Source of the DNA: an uncultured Erysipelotrichaceae bacterium
GTDB lineage: Bacteria; Bacillota_I; Bacilli_A; Erysipelotrichales; Coprobacillaceae
NCBI GenBank assembly: GCA_945981915.1
Contig: CAMFRJ010000117.1
Coordinates: 1 to 5,261, forward strand
Length of the DNA: 5,261 nt
Direction of reading: 5' to 3'
Shown: positions 5,216 through 5,261 of the stretch, piece by piece
How positions within the stretch are numbered: the first letter of the stretch is position 1
Layout of the letters: each line of letters begins with the position of its first letter
Notes under the pieces: generated by a model
What the model was told of the DNA's origin: nothing
Seen by the model: the letters and a program-made list of their open reading frames with translations, nothing else
Database searches by the model: none
Translations under genes and position numbers: made by a program

Positions 5216-5261
5216 CTGTCTCTTATACACATCTGACGCTGCCGACGATATGCAGTGTGTA
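5216..5261 (+). other. Illumina Nextera adapter read-through (sequencing artefact)
   Basis: CTGTCTCTTATACACATCT (5216-5234) is the 19-bp Tn5 mosaic end. It runs directly into GACGCTGCCGACGA (5235-5248), the rest of the reverse-complemented Nextera Read 1-side adapter. TATGCAGT (5249-5256) fits an 8-base i5 index slot; its reverse complement ACTGCATA is the index I know as N/S506. GTGTA (5257-5261) is how the reverse-complemented P5 sequence begins. This is untrimmed library adapter at a contig end, not biology. Confidence 0.98.

Noticed and set aside
5216..5234. Tn5 mosaic end as a real transposon terminus
   Set aside because: It is followed by the synthetic adapter arm, an index-length stretch and the P5 start, which occur only in sequencing libraries.

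Overview
The window is about 5.2 kb of AT-rich, densely coded DNA. Ordinary bacterial signals are present throughout: AGGAGG-type ribosome binding sites, a CCA-encoding tRNA gene and hairpin-plus-T-run terminators. Base composition and gene families point to a low-GC Firmicute, possibly a gut Erysipelotrichia/Coprobacillaceae-type organism. That taxonomic placement is inference from codon style and family flavour only. Nothing suggests a phage, plasmid, CRISPR array or defence island; this looks like ordinary housekeeping chromosome.

Layout, left to right. (1) Positions 5-2221 (+) carry a likely two-gene unit: an HD-domain dNTP triphosphohydrolase, then 18 bases later homoserine O-acetyltransferase (metA type, with the acetyl-CoA-type Glu111). 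A long hairpin covers the metA stop codon. (2) Positions 2294-2378 (+) are tRNA-Leu(GAG), followed at once by a hairpin/T-run terminator. (3) Positions 2443-3413 (+) carry a ProXp-ala/PrdX-type Ala-tRNA(Pro) deacylase and, 11 bases later, a LURP-one-related (YxjI-like, tubby-fold) protein. (4) Positions 3419-3446 hold a hairpin that can terminate both converging transcripts. (5) Positions 3445-4809 (-) encode a PepV-type M20 dipeptidase with all expected metal ligands. (6) Positions 4810-4910 are a divergent intergenic region with a promoter on each strand and a symmetric inverted repeat. (7) From 4911 (+) runs the N-terminal part of a Nudix hydrolase.

The most important irregularity is at the right edge. 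Positions 5216-5248 match the Illumina Nextera (Tn5) adapter read-through sequence. The following 8 bases look like an i5 index and the last 5 bases match the start of the reverse-complemented P5 adapter. Genomic sequence therefore ends at 5215, the Nudix gene is cut there, and the apparent reading frame beyond it is artificial.

Functionally the genes share little: nucleotide-pool sanitation (dNTPase, Nudix), methionine synthesis (MetA), translation and its quality control (tRNA-Leu, ProXp-ala), peptide use (PepV) and one protein of unknown role (LOR family). I do not see a convincing undescribed system. The best leads are the tRNA-terminator-deacylase arrangement without an obvious separate promoter, the metA 3' hairpin, and the symmetric repeat between pepV and the Nudix gene.
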